Source: Cryobacterium luteum (lineage in GTDB: Bacteria; Actinomycetota; Actinomycetes; Actinomycetales; Microbacteriaceae). Taken from it: a DNA stretch of 63,107 bases. The notes beneath the pieces are model-generated. The model worked only from the letters and a program-made list of their open reading frames with translations, was not told where the DNA came from and made no database searches. Position numbers and translations under genes: made by a program. Positions 32,205 through 40,249 of the stretch are shown piece after piece; within the stretch, counting starts at the first letter, position 1, and each line of letters begins with the position of its first letter. Where the stretch lies: assembly GCF_900110125.1 (NCBI RefSeq), contig NZ_FOCN01000018.1, positions 1 to 63,107 of the forward strand. Direction: 5' to 3'.

Positions 32205-34481
32205 ATGAACGAATCGAGCCCCGCCCAGTCGACCAGTTCCACTCACCAGCTGGCCACGAAACGGCAACCATCGTTACCGAAAAGCGAGCTCGAGCAGCTC
32301 CGGCCGCACGTGGTCAATCTCATCGGCGGCAAATTCTCATCGAGCGGGGCGTTCGCAACAACGAAGAAAGATGTCGACGCCATTTTCGCCACCCACCTCC
32401 CGGCCTTCGCGGCCGAGCAGGGCGGTGTCGTTCCCGTGGTCTTCTACGCCCACGGCGGGCTCGTCGACGAGCAAGCCGGGCTGCGCATCGCCGCTACCCA
32501 GGTGGACTGGTGGAAGTCCAACGGCGTGTACCCGATTCACTTTGTCTGGGAGACCAGCCTCGCCGGTGCTATCACGAGCGCCGTCGGTGATTGGGCCCAG
32601 GGCCGCCGCGGCTGGCTCGACGAAGCGAAAGACCGAGTGCTCGAATTGGCCGCCCGATTCGGCCAGGGCCAGGCCATCTGGGGGCAGATGAAGCGTTCGG
32701 CCGAGGCGGCGTCGGCCGGAGACGGCGGCGCCCGCTACGTGGCCGAGGCGCTGGGCGCGTACTGCATAGCCCACCCCGGCACGATCAGTGTGCACGCGGT
32801 CGGGCACAGCGCCGGGTCGATCTTCCACTCCTTCTTTCTTCCGGCCGCCTTGAGAGCGGGGGTGCCGGCCGTCGAGACACTCAGCCTGCTCGCGCCGGCC
32901 GTGCGCACCGACGTCTTCGAAAAACAGCTCATGCCTCTCGTTGGCCACGGGGTGGAATCGCTCGCCCTGTTCACCATGACCGAAAAGCTCGAGCGCGACG
33001 ATACTTGCCTGGGCGCTTACGGAAAATCCCTGCTCTACCTCGTGCGGGCTTCGTTCGAACCCGAGGAATTTTCGCCCATACTCGGCCTCGAGGAGTGCCT
33101 GCGGGCCAACCCGGTGCTCACGAAACTGTTCGGTCTGTCGGGCGCGAGCGGGTCGCCCGGTGTCGGTGGTGCCGCAGATATCGTCTGGTCGAAGACGACG
33201 ACGGGCCCGTTGGCCAGCCGCAGCACGTCGACCAGCCACGGCGGTTTCGACAACGATATTCCCACGATGGACAGCGTCGCCCGCCGGGTCACCGGCAGCT
33301 CGCGCATCCAATCGTTCCCGATCACCCGCGACCTCGGCGATCAACTGTGGCCGGCTCCAGGCCCGACCGCGCCCCGGCCGGCCGGCACCCACCACGCCCT
33401 CTGCGTGGGCATCAACGCCTACCCGGGCGGCGATGCTCTCTACGGCTGCGTAGCGGATGCCGAGGCCTGGGCCGCGCAGCTTGCCGCCGCCGGCTTTGCG
33501 GTGCGCACCCTGCTCGACGCGGAGGCGACCCGGCAGAACATTCTGCTCGGGCTGCTCGATCTGGTCGCGAGCAGCGTCGTGGGTGATGTGCTGGTCTTTC
33601 AGTACGCCGGCCATGGCACCTATGTCGACGACCTCGACGGCGACGAAGCCGAGGCCGGCAATGCGGAGAAGAAGTACGACGAAGCGCTCTGCCCGGTCGA
33701 CTTTCGCGAGGGGAACCTGATCATCGACGACGACCTGGGCGAGATCTTCGACCAGCTGCCCGACGGTGTCAGTCTCACGGCCTTCTTCGATTCTTGCCAC
33801 TCCGGCGACGGCCAGCGCCGGCTGCAGCTGCAACCGGCCGAGGTTGCCGACCTGAGTGCGGCATCCGCTCCCCATGGGCGTCGGGCGCGGTTCATTATTC
33901 CTGATGAGCAGACGAGCAAGAATTATCGGGCCAAACGCGGCACGCCGGCCAGGGCCGGCAAACGTGCATTGGCGCGGGAGGTTCTGTTCAGCGCCTGCAA
34001 GCCCACCGAGGTCGCTTACGAGACCGGCGGGCACGGCGACTTCACCGTGGCGGCGAGCTTGCTCGTGGTGCCGAGCGCGAACCGGCTGACCAACGGGGAG
34101 TTCCTGGCGAAGGTGCGGGAGGCCTTCTCGAGCCAGCCGCGGCAGAACCCCGACTTTAACGGCCCGCGGGCGGCGAAGTCACGCGTCTTTCTGGCGCCGC
34201 TGGGTGGTGCTGGTGCTGCGGCCGAGATGGCTGGCGTGGTTGCCGCGGCAGGAATCCCCGACGCGATCACGGCTCTGCTCGATGCGGCGGCCGCCAGTGG
34301 GGGCGGTGCCTCTGGTGGTGGTGCCTCGGGTGCGGCCAGTGGTGTTGGAAGCGGCGGCCCGGTGGCCCCGGCTGGCGCGGGCAGCGGCGCTCTCGCCGGT
34401 TCGCGCGAAGCGGATGCCGCAGCGCGCGCCCTCGCCGCCGCCGCGTTTCTGCGCGCTGCCGCCGACTTCATCGACGGGTAG
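32205..34481 (+). CDS. alpha/beta-hydrolase-metacaspase fusion protein
   Basis: 758 residues in two parts. Residues about 75-350 form a lipase-like alpha/beta-hydrolase: oxyanion loop VVFYAHGGLVDE, nucleophile elbow GHSAGS with Ser202, and a possible catalytic His345 (TSTSHGGFD). Residues about 395-700 are a metacaspase: HHALCVGINAYPG, His470 (YAGHGTYVDDLDGDE) and Cys531 (FFDSCHSGDGQRR). The tail is a glycine/alanine-rich linker with a short C-terminal helix. Metacaspase and hydrolase could cleave each other's substrates or the protease could release the hydrolase. ATG 32205 has AAAGGAA before it. Followed by the flotillin gene on the same strand. Confidence 0.87.
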   Translation: MNESSPAQSTSSTHQLATKRQPSLPKSELEQLRPHVVNLIGGKFSSSGAFATTKKDVDAIFATHLPAFAAEQGGVVPVVFYAHGGLVDEQAGLRIAATQVDWWKSNGVYPIHFVWETSLAGAITSAVGDWAQGRRGWLDEAKDRVLELAARFGQGQAIWGQMKRSAEAASAGDGGARYVAEALGAYCIAHPGTISVHAVGHSAGSIFHSFFLPAALRAGVPAVETLSLLAPAVRTDVFEKQLMPLVGHGVESLALFTMTEKLERDDTCLGAYGKSLLYLVRASFEPEEFSPILGLEECLRANPVLTKLFGLSGASGSPGVGGAADIVWSKTTTGPLASRSTSTSHGGFDNDIPTMDSVARRVTGSSRIQSFPITRDLGDQLWPAPGPTAPRPAGTHHALCVGINAYPGGDALYGCVADAEAWAAQLAAAGFAVRTLLDAEATRQNILLGLLDLVASSVVGDVLVFQYAGHGTYVDDLDGDEAEAGNAEKKYDEALCPVDFREGNLIIDDDLGEIFDQLPDGVSLTAFFDSCHSGDGQRRLQLQPAEVADLSAASAPHGRRARFIIPDEQTSKNYRAKRGTPARAGKRALAREVLFSACKPTEVAYETGGHGDFTVAASLLVVPSANRLTNGEFLAKVREAFSSQPRQNPDFNGPRAAKSRVFLAPLGGAGAAAEMAGVVAAAGIPDAITALLDAAAASGGGASGGGASGAASGVGSGGPVAPAGAGSGALAGSREADAAARALAAAAFLRAAADFIDG

Positions 34482-34645
34482 CCGGTCACATGGCCGAGAG
34501 GATGGGCACACGGGCGACGCTCTGATTGTCGACATCTTTCGCATCCGGCGCCGTGGCCTGCGAGACTGGGCAGACAGCTCGGCGCCACGGGAACCCGACC
34601 GGATCGCCGACACGATGTACGCGCCTCGCGCCTCGGAAGGAACCC

Positions 34646-36322
34646 ATGCTCGATTTTCTGTTCAGCCCGATCCCCGGGATCATTTTCACAATCGTCGTTG
34701 TTCTGCTCATCGGCCTGATCTACGCCAAGACGATCTACAAGAATGCCGGGCCCGACGAAGCCCTCATCATCACCGGTAAGAAGAGCCGTAAGACCATCGT
34801 TGACGGTGCGACGCTCGAGGAATCCGGGCAGCGGGTCGTGCACGGCCAGGGCGTGTTCATCACCCCGTTCTTTCAGAAGGCGTTCAAGATCAGCCTGCGC
34901 AGCCGGGCGATCGAGATCACCGCTGTCGCACAGGACCGCAACGGCATCACGCTTTCTGTCGAGGCCGTCGCTATCGTCAAGGTCGGCGACGACCCCGCCG
35001 CGATTCGGGCTGCGGCCCAGCGCTTTCTCGGGCAGGACAAAAACATCGACGGCTTCGCGCAAGAGGTGCTGAGCGGTTCGCTGCGTTCCTCGATCGGCGC
35101 GACCGACGTCATGACCGTCATCCAGAAGCGTGACGAGCTCGGCAGTTCGGTGCTCGCCACCGCGCGCGAATCGCTCGCCAATCAGGGCCTCGACGTCGAC
35201 TCGTTCGAAATCAAGGGCATCACCGACGAGAACGACTACATCCGCGACATCGGTCGTGCCGAGCAGGCCAAGGTGCGTCGTCAGGCCGAGGTAGCCGAGC
35301 ACGTCGCCAACCGCGAGTCGCAGGAAGCCCTGATCACCGCCGAGCAGGCCATCGCAGAAGCGCAGAACACGCTCGCCCTGCGCAGGGCCGCGCTGCAGCT
35401 CGACACCGACAAGGCCTCCGCCGAGGCTGCGGCCTCAAAGCCGCTGGCCGAGGCGAAGGCGCAGCAGGCCATCGTGCAGGAGCAGGAACTCACCGCCCAG
35501 CGTCGCGCGAGCCTGCGCAAGGCCGAGCTCGAGTCCGAGGTCAACGCCATCGCCGACGCGGATGCCTATCGCATCCGGGTGACCGCGATCGCCGCCGCCG
35601 AGGCATCCGTTGCCAAGGCCACCGCTGATCGCGACAGCCGTGTCGCCAACTCTGAGGCCACCCGCGCCGAGGGGCAGGCCGAAGCCGACGCCATCCTCGC
35701 CCGCGGTACCGCCGAAGCCACGGCCACACGCCTCTCTGCCGAGGCCGTCGCGCAGCAGTCCGAGGCGCTCATTCAGTTGCGCCTGGTCGAGATGCTGCCG
35801 CAGATCGCCCACGAACTGGCCGCTCCCATGGGTAACATCGACCAGCTCACCGTCATTTCAACGGATGGCGCCAGCCAACTCTCCAAGAACGTCGCGTCGG
35901 GCTTCAGCGAGGTCGATGCCGTACTCGGTTCCACCATGGGCATCGGCATCAAGGACCTGCTCGGCGGGCTGCTCGGCGGCACCGCCGGGGCCGCGCTGCG
36001 AAGCTCGGGGCCGGCCCGCGCCGGCGCATCCGCTTCGCCGGCTGCTGGTGCCGCGCCGCGTTCGACCGTGACGGATGCTGCGGTTTCGGCGCCGGCATCG
36101 ATCGCGGACGCCGGGTCAACGGTTTCTGCGGTTACACCCACATCAGTGTCATCATCGACCGCGACGGCTGCTGCCGCGGCGCGAGCGGCAGCCGGGGCAT
36201 CCGTTGCTGATTCGATCGATGGCGTCGACTTCGACGCTGTCGCCAACGAAGCCGAATCCGCGATCGCCCGTGCCGCCGCGGACCGGTTGCCCAGGATGGC
36301 GGGGGACCGCCTGCTTCCGTAA
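34646..36322 (+). CDS. flotillin-like SPFH/band 7 protein
   Basis: 558 residues. One N-terminal membrane helix (FSPIPGIIFTIVVVLLIGLIYAKTIY) is followed by the SPFH domain (PDEALIITG, GVFITPFFQKAFKISLRSRAIEITA), a long alanine/glutamate-rich coiled coil (about residues 200-400: ANRESQEALITAEQAIAEAQ and similar) and a low-complexity serine/alanine tail. Flotillins scaffold membrane microdomains. CGGAAGGAA stands before ATG 34646. It lies 164 bp after the hydrolase-metacaspase gene and could recruit it to the membrane. A strong hairpin ends the unit. Confidence 0.92.
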   Translation: MLDFLFSPIPGIIFTIVVVLLIGLIYAKTIYKNAGPDEALIITGKKSRKTIVDGATLEESGQRVVHGQGVFITPFFQKAFKISLRSRAIEITAVAQDRNGITLSVEAVAIVKVGDDPAAIRAAAQRFLGQDKNIDGFAQEVLSGSLRSSIGATDVMTVIQKRDELGSSVLATARESLANQGLDVDSFEIKGITDENDYIRDIGRAEQAKVRRQAEVAEHVANRESQEALITAEQAIAEAQNTLALRRAALQLDTDKASAEAAASKPLAEAKAQQAIVQEQELTAQRRASLRKAELESEVNAIADADAYRIRVTAIAAAEASVAKATADRDSRVANSEATRAEGQAEADAILARGTAEATATRLSAEAVAQQSEALIQLRLVEMLPQIAHELAAPMGNIDQLTVISTDGASQLSKNVASGFSEVDAVLGSTMGIGIKDLLGGLLGGTAGAALRSSGPARAGASASPAAGAAPRSTVTDAAVSAPASIADAGSTVSAVTPTSVSSSTATAAAAARAAAGASVADSIDGVDFDAVANEAESAIARAAADRLPRMAGDRLLP

Positions 36323-36331
36323 CGAGGTGGC

Positions 36332-36360
36332 CCGCGGCCTGGTCAGTGGCCAGGCCGCGG
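36332..36360 (+). terminator. strong hairpin after the flotillin gene
   Basis: CCGCGGCCTGG and CCAGGCCGCGG form a perfect 11-bp stem with a 7-base loop, 10 bases after the flotillin stop. No T-run follows. It probably ends transcription from the plus strand. Confidence 0.8.
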
Positions 36361-36475
36361 CGGTCATGTTCGCGGGGCTCACAGCAGCCGGGACCGCCGG
36401 GGTCGGCGTCACGGCCTTCAGCCACGAGCACCGTCGACTCCCGCGCTGCGACGGAGGTGAATGCTGCGGGAGGGA

Positions 36476-37117
36476 CTACCGCAGGGTACCAACGAGCAGC
36501 GCCTCGATCATGCGGGCCTGCACCTCGCTCGTGAAGTAGTGCGGGTCGAGAATTCCTTCGAGTGCCATGATGTTGGTCGCCGACATGATCAGGGGAGCGA
36601 GCACATCCACTCGGTGGGCGGCCGGGTCGATGCCGAATCGGTCGGCGCGTTCCAGGATGACCGCGCCGAGAGCGAGCCGCACGCTCTGCCGGCTCTGGCG
36701 ATAGAGGTCAGCGGCCTGGGGATCACGCGCGGCGTGCACAGCCAGTTCCATGAGCAGCAGGTGCCAGGGGCCGTCGTCGACCAGCGTCTCGGCCAGACGA
36801 CGGGCGATGCGGGCGAGGGCCGCGTCGTCGAGTTGAACTTCGTCGCCGAGAATGGTCGCGAACCGCCCGCCGAGCAGGGTGGCCAGCCGTTCGTTCAGGA
36901 TCGATCCGAACAGGGCTTGTTTCGACCCGAAATTGGAGTAGACCGCTCCCTTGGTATATCCGGCGCGCGTCGCAACGTCGTCGAGTTTGGTGCCGAGGTA
37001 GCCCGATTCGAAAAATTGCTCGGTGGCCGCTCGCAGAATGTCGGCCCGCACGTCGGTGCGCAGCGGCCGCTTGCGTGGCAGGGGAGCGCTGGCGGGTGGT
37101 GCGGCCGTCTCGACCAT
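36476..37117 (-). CDS. TetR-family transcriptional regulator
   Basis: 213 residues. The N-terminal helix-turn-helix is RADILRAATEQFFESGYLGTKLDDVATRAGYTKGAVYSNFGSKQALFGSIL; the rest is an all-helical ligand domain. ATG 37117 has GGAG seven bases upstream. It is divergent from the ATPase/YhgE genes and separated by 116 bp with inverted repeats. It most likely represses that pair and itself. Confidence 0.9.
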   Translation of the reverse strand: MVETAAPPASAPLPRKRPLRTDVRADILRAATEQFFESGYLGTKLDDVATRAGYTKGAVYSNFGSKQALFGSILNERLATLLGGRFATILGDEVQLDDAALARIARRLAETLVDDGPWHLLLMELAVHAARDPQAADLYRQSRQSVRLALGAVILERADRFGIDPAAHRVDVLAPLIMSATNIMALEGILDPHYFTSEVQARMIEALLVGTLR

Positions 37118-37147
37118 GAGTTTTCTCCGAATTGCAATTGACAACTG

Positions 37148-37168
37148 AATACTTTGGGTATTGGATAC
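37148..37168. promoter_or_regulatory. TetR operator candidate
   Basis: AATAC-TTTGG-GTATT (37148-37162) is a perfect inverted repeat and shares GTAT with a second one, GTAT-TGG-ATAC (37158-37168). Further TACT/GTA elements follow to 37185. The site lies 30 bp from the tetR start and is the obvious place for autoregulation. Confidence 0.6.
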
Positions 37169-37233
37169 TCTCGGTACTGAAATACTAAGGCGGCCTCGCG
37201 CCCCGCACAACCCGACGCTGGATGGAAACCCGC

Positions 37234-38049
37234 ATGACCCTCGACCTCGAACCTGGCGACTTCGCCATCCGAACGCGCGATTTCAGCATCAGGAATCGCC
37301 GCCGGACCGTGATCGACGCCGTCACCCTCGACGTTCCGGTCGGCGCTCTCTTCGTGGTCTCCGGTCGGTTCGCCTCGGGCAAGACCGCCCTCCTGCTCGC
37401 TCTGGCCGGCCGCCTGCGCGGGTTCGCCGGAACGGCGACCGTGTTCGGGCATCCGCTTCGCGGTGGCGGCGGGCAGGTGCGGCACCTGTCGGCCCTCGCT
37501 GAAACACCGATCGTAAACCGGCTCGACGACGACCTCACGGTCGAACGCCAGATCGCCGCCGCCCTCGTGCTGCGCCAGCCCTGGTACAAACCGCTGGTCA
37601 GCCGAAAAACCGTGGCACTCCGCCTCATTCGGGTGAATGCGCTGCTGCGTCAGGTCGACGCGCGCGCCGGTGACATTCTCGACCGAAGTGCAGCCGGCCT
37701 GCCACGACTGACCGGCACCGACCGCATCCTCAACCTGCAACCGCTCGATCGCGCCGTGCTCGGCGTAGTCGTGGCTCTCATCGGCCGGCCCCGCCTGCTG
37801 ATCGTCGACGACGTCGACACCCTGCGAGACACAAATGACCGCACCCGCGCCTGGGCTGCACTGCTCACCCTGCGCACGGCCGGCTGGCACGACCTCACGA
37901 TCGCGGCGAGCGGACAGGATCCCAGGGAGCTACTGGAGATCCTCGACCGCGTCGACGACGATGTGCAGCCGGCGCCGACGCGCCCGGTCTGCCTGCTCGA
38001 CCTCGACTGCGCTGAACCAACCCTGACCACTCTCACCCGGAAGGTCTGA
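37234..38049 (+). CDS. degenerate ABC-type ATPase partner of the YhgE/Pip protein
   Basis: 271 residues. A Walker A motif is present (VSGRFASGKTALLLALAGRLRGFAG), and a Walker B-like RPRLLIVDDVDTL, where the catalytic glutamate after the aspartate is replaced by Asp. No LSGGQ signature is evident: the corresponding region reads ILNLQPLDRAVLGVVVALIGRP. It may bind nucleotide but hydrolyse poorly. The start could be ATG 37222; ATG 37234 is chosen because GGATGG lies eight bases upstream. It ends 3 bp before the membrane protein gene, so the two are a unit under TetR. Confidence 0.75.
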   Translation: MTLDLEPGDFAIRTRDFSIRNRRRTVIDAVTLDVPVGALFVVSGRFASGKTALLLALAGRLRGFAGTATVFGHPLRGGGGQVRHLSALAETPIVNRLDDDLTVERQIAAALVLRQPWYKPLVSRKTVALRLIRVNALLRQVDARAGDILDRSAAGLPRLTGTDRILNLQPLDRAVLGVVVALIGRPRLLIVDDVDTLRDTNDRTRAWAALLTLRTAGWHDLTIAASGQDPRELLEILDRVDDDVQPAPTRPVCLLDLDCAEPTLTTLTRKV

Positions 38050-38052
38050 ATC

Positions 38053-40230
38053 GTGGCCCGCCCGTTCGCACCCCGCCTGTTCACACCGCGCCTGTTCGCA
38101 CCCCGCCTGTTCACACCGCGCCTGTTCGCACCGCGCCTGTTCACCCCGCGCCTGTTTTCACTGCCGGGCATCGAGCTGTCGAGGTTTCGATCATCCCTCC
38201 TGGCCATTGTGGCGCTCGTCATGATCGCCGCCGTTCCCGCCATCTACGGCGGCGTCTACCTCTCGGCGAACTGGAATACGAGCGGCAATGTCGGCAGACT
38301 CCACGCCGTCATCGTCAATGACGACCTGGCCGCGAGCATCACCGGCGCCGACGGCACCGAGCAGACCATCACTGCCGGCGCCGACCTCGTCGACTCGCTC
38401 GTGGGCAGCGACAGCGCCGGATTCACCTGGAGCAGCGCCACCGACGAAGCGGATGCGCGCCGCTCGCTCGCCGACACCACCAACTTCGCCGTGCTCGTCG
38501 TTCCCGCCGACTTCTCGAGCACCCTCGCGTCAACCGCTACCAAGCCGGGCGCGGTCACGGCCGGCACCGCAGCATCCGCTTTCGCGCCAGAACAGGCCCG
38601 ACTGCACGTGTACACCGACGACGCCTCAAACTTCATCGTCGGCCAGGTCACCCAAACGGTCACCGCCGCCATCCGGTCCGAGCTGTCGAGTTCCATCTCT
38701 GAGACCTACCTCGACCACGTCTATGTGGGCTTCACCAGCCTGCACGACAACCTCGCGCTGGCCGCTGACGGCGCCGTCACCCTCCGCGACGGCGCCACGA
38801 GCGCGAGCGACGGGTCGGAGCAACTCGTCATCGGACTCGGTACCCTTGCCAGCGGCGCCGCCGACCTCGCCAGCGGGGTGTCCCAGGTGGATGCCGGCAG
38901 CCATACCCTCGCCACCGGCGCGAGCTCCCTGGCCACCGGTTCGGCGTCGGTGGCGAGCGCCGCCGCGCAGGTCGCCAGTGGTGCGTCACACCTCGCCACG
39001 GGAGCGGCCACCCTGGACACGAGCGCGACAACGCTGCCGACGGCGACCGCCCAGCTCAAGGCGGGAACCGACACCGTCGCCGAGAACCTAGCCACGATCG
39101 CCGCCCTCACCACGGCGCACCCGGACTGGACCGTGACGCAGCTGAACGCTGCTCTCGCCGCCGGTGGGGGATCGATCACGGCCCTCGCCGACGGCGCCGC
39201 CACCGTGGCAGCCGGGGCGGCCGCGCTCGACCAGACTGCAACGCCGCTCGTCACCGGCATCGGCACCCTCGCCGACGGCGCCGGTACCCTGGCTGCCGGA
39301 GCTGCGAGCGTCTCGACCGGAGCCCACTCCGTCTCGGCGGGTGCTGCGTCGCTTCAGGCCGGCGCCGCCACGCTCCAGGCCGGGGCCGACAGCACGGCCG
39401 CCGGCGCGAGCAGCCTGGCTGCCGGCGCCACCACGGCCAGCACCGGTGCGGGCACCCTCGCCGCCGGGCTCGGGCAGCTCGAGGCCGGCGCCGACACACT
39501 GAGCGCCTCGCTCGAGGTTGGCGTCGACCAGATACCGAGCTACACCGCCGACCAGGCGAGCGCTCTCGCGGCGGTCACCTCCGCGCCCGTCGCCGCTGAA
39601 CACGTACGGGAGAACCCCGTCGGGTTCTACGGGGAAGGCCTCGCCGCGTACTTCATTCCGCTCGCGCTCTGGGTCGGCGGAATCGGCATGTACTTTCTGT
39701 TTCGTCCGCTGTCACCGCAGGCCGTCGCATCCACTGCCCGACCGGTGCGCGTGGCCCTGACCGGCCTCGCTCCCGGGCTGCTGTTCGGACTGTTGCAGGC
39801 CGGACTGCTGCTCGCGGTGCTGCACTTTCTGGTGGGGCTCGAGGCGGCCAATTTTGCGGCCCTCGCCGCTTTCACGGTGATCGTGGCACTCGTCTTCACC
39901 GCCATTCACCACAGCCTGATCGCACTGCTCGGCGGCCGCGGACGCCTCGTGGCCCTGCTGCTGCTCATTCTGCAGCTCGCGTCGGCCGGAGGCACCTATC
40001 CGGTGCAGACCTCGCCGGGATTCTTCCAGTGGATCAGCCCGGCCCTGCCGATGACCTACGCGGTCGACGGTGTGCGGCGGCTCATCGCCGAGGGGTGGAC
40101 GAGTGCCATTCTGGTTGACGTTCTCGCCCTTCTCGCGTTCGGAATCGGCGCGTTCACCGTCTCGGTGTTCGCCAGCCGCTCCATGAAGATCTGGTCGATC
40201 GGCAAGCTGCACCCCTCGCTGAAAATATAG
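38053..40230 (+). CDS. YhgE/Pip-family membrane protein
   Basis: 725 residues. After a repeat-encoded N-terminal tail comes a first membrane helix (SSLLAIVALVMIAAVPAIYGGVYLSANW), a large outside region with YhgE landmarks (LHAVIVNDDLAAS, TNFAVLVVPADFSSTL), a long alanine/serine/glycine coiled stretch of LAxGAxxL repeats (about residues 230-490), and five to six C-terminal helices (PLALWVGGIGMYFLFRP onward). The family overlaps ABC-2-type permeases, phage-infection and type VII-linked proteins. The GTG at 38053 is 3 bp after the ATPase stop. Export of an unknown compound is a fair guess. Confidence 0.88.
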   Translation: MARPFAPRLFTPRLFAPRLFTPRLFAPRLFTPRLFSLPGIELSRFRSSLLAIVALVMIAAVPAIYGGVYLSANWNTSGNVGRLHAVIVNDDLAASITGADGTEQTITAGADLVDSLVGSDSAGFTWSSATDEADARRSLADTTNFAVLVVPADFSSTLASTATKPGAVTAGTAASAFAPEQARLHVYTDDASNFIVGQVTQTVTAAIRSELSSSISETYLDHVYVGFTSLHDNLALAADGAVTLRDGATSASDGSEQLVIGLGTLASGAADLASGVSQVDAGSHTLATGASSLATGSASVASAAAQVASGASHLATGAATLDTSATTLPTATAQLKAGTDTVAENLATIAALTTAHPDWTVTQLNAALAAGGGSITALADGAATVAAGAAALDQTATPLVTGIGTLADGAGTLAAGAASVSTGAHSVSAGAASLQAGAATLQAGADSTAAGASSLAAGATTASTGAGTLAAGLGQLEAGADTLSASLEVGVDQIPSYTADQASALAAVTSAPVAAEHVRENPVGFYGEGLAAYFIPLALWVGGIGMYFLFRPLSPQAVASTARPVRVALTGLAPGLLFGLLQAGLLLAVLHFLVGLEAANFAALAAFTVIVALVFTAIHHSLIALLGGRGRLVALLLLILQLASAGGTYPVQTSPGFFQWISPALPMTYAVDGVRRLIAEGWTSAILVDVLALLAFGIGAFTVSVFASRSMKIWSIGKLHPSLKI
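38071..38160. repeat. 15-bp in-frame tandem repeat, six copies, at the 5' end of the YhgE gene
   Basis: Six units of the form CCSCGCCTGTTCRCA run from 38071 to 38160, with a partial unit before. Two unit types alternate (TCACA and TCGCA ends), so the array probably grew in 30-bp steps. It encodes (A/T)PRLF repeated, a basic, aromatic cytoplasmic tail before the first membrane helix. Confidence 0.92.
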
Positions 40231-40249
40231 GGAGCCATATGCGCGGCGC

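Noticed and set aside
32337..34034. 565-residue minus-strand frame inside the hydrolase-metacaspase gene
   Set aside because: Composition is typical of an antisense frame; the plus strand holds catalytic motifs and a ribosome site.
28389..36322. Calling the metacaspase block a proven phage-defence system
   Set aside because: No sensor NTPase, reverse transcriptase, cyclase or phage-linked genes are present; the defence role remains a hypothesis.
37222..38049. Normal ABC transporter ATPase
   Set aside because: LSGGQ is missing and the Walker B glutamate is replaced, so it is called degenerate.
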